Below are positions 40,485 to 41,732 of a stretch of DNA of 41,732 bases, in pieces (position 1 is the stretch's first letter; the number at the start of each line of letters is the position of its first letter). The notes beneath the pieces are model-generated. The model was not told where the DNA came from and did not search any database. It saw nothing but the letters and a program-made list of their open reading frames with translations. The translations under genes were made by a program, and so were the position numbers. Source of the DNA: Chloroflexota bacterium (GTDB taxonomy: Bacteria; Chloroflexota; Dehalococcoidia; UBA2979). The stretch lies in assembly GCA_947470025.1 (NCBI GenBank), contig CANIRU010000008.1, positions 1 through 41,732 of the forward strand, in the 5' to 3' direction.

Positions 40485-41354
40485 ATGACGCTCCGCATCG
40501 TGACCGACTCCACCTGCGACCTCCCGCGCGAGGCGATCCAGGCCCTCGGCATCACCGTCGTCCCGCTGTCGATCCTCTTCGGCGACGAGGAGTTGATGGA
40601 CGGCGTCGACATCCAGACGGAACAGTTCTTCCGCCGCCTCGAGCGCGACCCGCACATGCCCACCACAGCGCAGCCCGCGCCCGCGCTCTTCGCGCGCGCC
40701 TATCAGCGGCTCGTCGATGAGGGCGCGACGAAGATCCTCTCCATCCACCTGTCAGCGAAGCTCAGCGGCACCCTGGAGTCGGCACGGCTCGGCGCGGAGG
40801 GCATCGAGGGCGCACGCATCGAGCGGCTCGACTCGGGGAGCGTGTCGCTCGGCCTCGGCATGGGCGTGATGGAGGCGGCGAAGGCGGCACGTGCGGGCAA
40901 GGGCCTCGACGAAGTGCGCGCGTTCGCGGCGGATGTCTTCCGGCGCACCCACATCTACGTGACGCTCGACACCCTCGAGTACCTCCGCCGTGGTGGGCGC
41001 CTGTCGCGCGGGCAGGAGCTCCTCGGCACGCTGCTAAAAATGAAGCCGGTGCTCTCCATCGAGGACGGCGAGGTGATCCCGGTCGGTCGCGTGCGCACGC
41101 GCAAGCGCGCGATCGAGGACATCCTCAGCCGCTGCAGCGACCTGCGGCCGCTGGAGCACCTCTGCGTCATCCACAGCACCACGACCGAGGAAGCGAACTA
41201 CATGCGTGACCGCGTCGCGGCGCTGGATGCCAACGCCGCGATCACAGTGGCGCGCATCACGCCGGTCGTCGGCGTGCACGGCGGGCCGGGCGTCGTCGGC
41301 GTCGGCGTCGTCACCGCGCCCGACGAGCAGACCCGGATGCTCGAGGCGACGTAG
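40485..41354 (+). CDS. DegV family fatty-acid-binding protein (FakB-like)
   Basis: Protein of 289 residues that binds a fatty acid in a deep pocket and presents it to the FakA kinase. Family motifs: LRIVTDSTCDLPREAIQALG at the start, VVPLSILFGDEELMDGVDI, MPTTAQPAPALFARAYQRLV, ILSIHLSAKLSGTLESARLG, TLEYLRRGGRLSRGQELLGT and the C-terminal VVGVHGGPGVVGVGVVT (in place of the common HxGPGxxG loop). The ATG at 40485 fits the family N-terminus. Its neighbour fakA supports this role. Confidence 0.95.
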   Translation: MTLRIVTDSTCDLPREAIQALGITVVPLSILFGDEELMDGVDIQTEQFFRRLERDPHMPTTAQPAPALFARAYQRLVDEGATKILSIHLSAKLSGTLESARLGAEGIEGARIERLDSGSVSLGLGMGVMEAAKAARAGKGLDEVRAFAADVFRRTHIYVTLDTLEYLRRGGRLSRGQELLGTLLKMKPVLSIEDGEVIPVGRVRTRKRAIEDILSRCSDLRPLEHLCVIHSTTTEEANYMRDRVAALDANAAITVARITPVVGVHGGPGVVGVGVVTAPDEQTRMLEAT

Positions 41355-41431
41355 CCGCTGCCAGCGCCCCCCGCGCTTCGCCCCGTAAGACGCGCTCGCG
41401 TATCCTGAACACCTCCCCTCCGAGGATCGCG

Positions 41432-41732
41432 ATGCCCGCCGATCTCTGGCGACTCCGCACCGTGCTGCAACGCGAGCTCGAGGGCGGCGCGGCGGATGCG
41501 CTCGTGCAGGGCGGCCTCGACGCGATGCTCGCGCGTGAGTCCGACGGTGAGCCCGAGGGCGCCCCGCTCCGCCGCATGGTGGCCGCGCTCCCGCTCGCTG
41601 GTTATGTCGCCATGGACGCCGAGGAGCGCCGCACCTGGCTCCGCCGCGCGCTCCTGACGATCGACCGCGAGACCGCCCTCGCCGACGCGCTGCGGCCCCC
41701 GCCCGCCATTGCCCCCGTGCCCGAGATCCCCG
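41432..41732 (+). CDS. recG: Start of recG (ATP-dependent DNA helicase), N-terminal extension only
   Basis: Open reading frame of 100 codons that runs off the end of the window. GAGGA lies five bases before the ATG. The visible part is helical: LWRLRTVLQRELEGGAADAL, then LVQGGLDAMLARESDGE and EERRTWLRRALLTIDRETAL, ending in a Pro-rich linker. This matches the small extra domain I associate with Chloroflexi-type RecG proteins before the wedge domain, and recG commonly follows degV in these genomes. No helicase motif is visible yet, so the call rests on context and on weak similarity. Confidence 0.55.
   Translation, partial: MPADLWRLRTVLQRELEGGAADALVQGGLDAMLARESDGEPEGAPLRRMVAALPLAGYVAMDAEERRTWLRRALLTIDRETALADALRPPPAIAPVPEIP

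Noticed and set aside
1-41732. tRNA or rRNA genes, CRISPR arrays, IS elements, prophage or attachment sites
   Set aside because: No tRNA-like TTCGAA-type arms with matching acceptor stems, no regularly spaced repeats, and no transposase or integrase motifs were seen.

Overview
The window is a stretch of bacterial chromosome with high GC content (by eye about two thirds) and tightly packed housekeeping genes on both strands. There is no phage, IS element, CRISPR array or tRNA. Several features fit a Chloroflexota (Dehalococcoidia/Tepidiformia-like) genome: the order fakA-like / degV / recG with what looks like an extra RecG N-terminal domain, a long UPF0182 protein, a sodN-sodX pair, an ECF sigma / RskA pair, many GTG starts and several promoters sitting directly on start codons. 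The phylum is an inference; an actinobacterial-type relative is not excluded.

Layout. 1-5.1 kb: peroxiredoxin, GltD-like flavoprotein, a secreted unknown, thioesterase plus Fur-family regulator (overlapping), AI-2E-family permease. 5.1-7.6 kb: anti-sigma and ECF sigma factor, then an 8-TM protein. 7.7-9 kb: DinB-like protein and a lipoprotein. 9-13 kb (minus strand): EVE, PspC, DinB, GNAT and DUF255/YyaL-type genes in one run. 13-16.1 kb: an iron-sulfur locus with an A-type carrier, a small membrane protein and a SufR-like repressor facing a cysteine desulfurase. 16.2-17.5 kb: VOC protein and a lone nuoB. 17.8-19.9 kb: nickel superoxide dismutase, its processing protease and an HDOD protein. 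20-21.8 kb: groEL with a perfect CIRCE operator and a strong terminator, without groES. 21.8-25.5 kb: a two-gene unknown/redoxin pair, selD, endonuclease III, VOC and GNAT genes. 25.6-38 kb: arginine operon argJ-argB-[UPF0182]-argD-[histidine kinase]-argG-argH-rpe. 38-41.7 kb: a hairpin-rich spacer, rpmB, fakA-like, degV and the start of recG.

The most interesting item is a previously unlisted 37-codon reading frame at 25632-25745, directly before argJ. It has its own -10 box, a strong ribosome binding site, 11 arginine codons including the run RRRARRRR, a perfect 8-bp hairpin laid over that run, and a possible mutually exclusive RNA structure that could mask the argJ ribosome binding site. 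It looks like an arginine-sensing leader peptide controlling the operon. Other items: a SufR-like protein whose third cluster ligand position is His instead of Cys, with a 14-bp palindrome over its own -10; a 16-bp LacI-type palindrome over the likely -35 of the orphan nuoB; an imperfect palindrome in an AT-rich island before the ECF sigma gene; and a recurring -10-N6/7-start arrangement that suggests leaderless mRNAs for several genes.

Start codons were chosen by checking upstream bases for ribosome binding sites or -10 boxes. All functional calls come from reading motifs, not from database searches.
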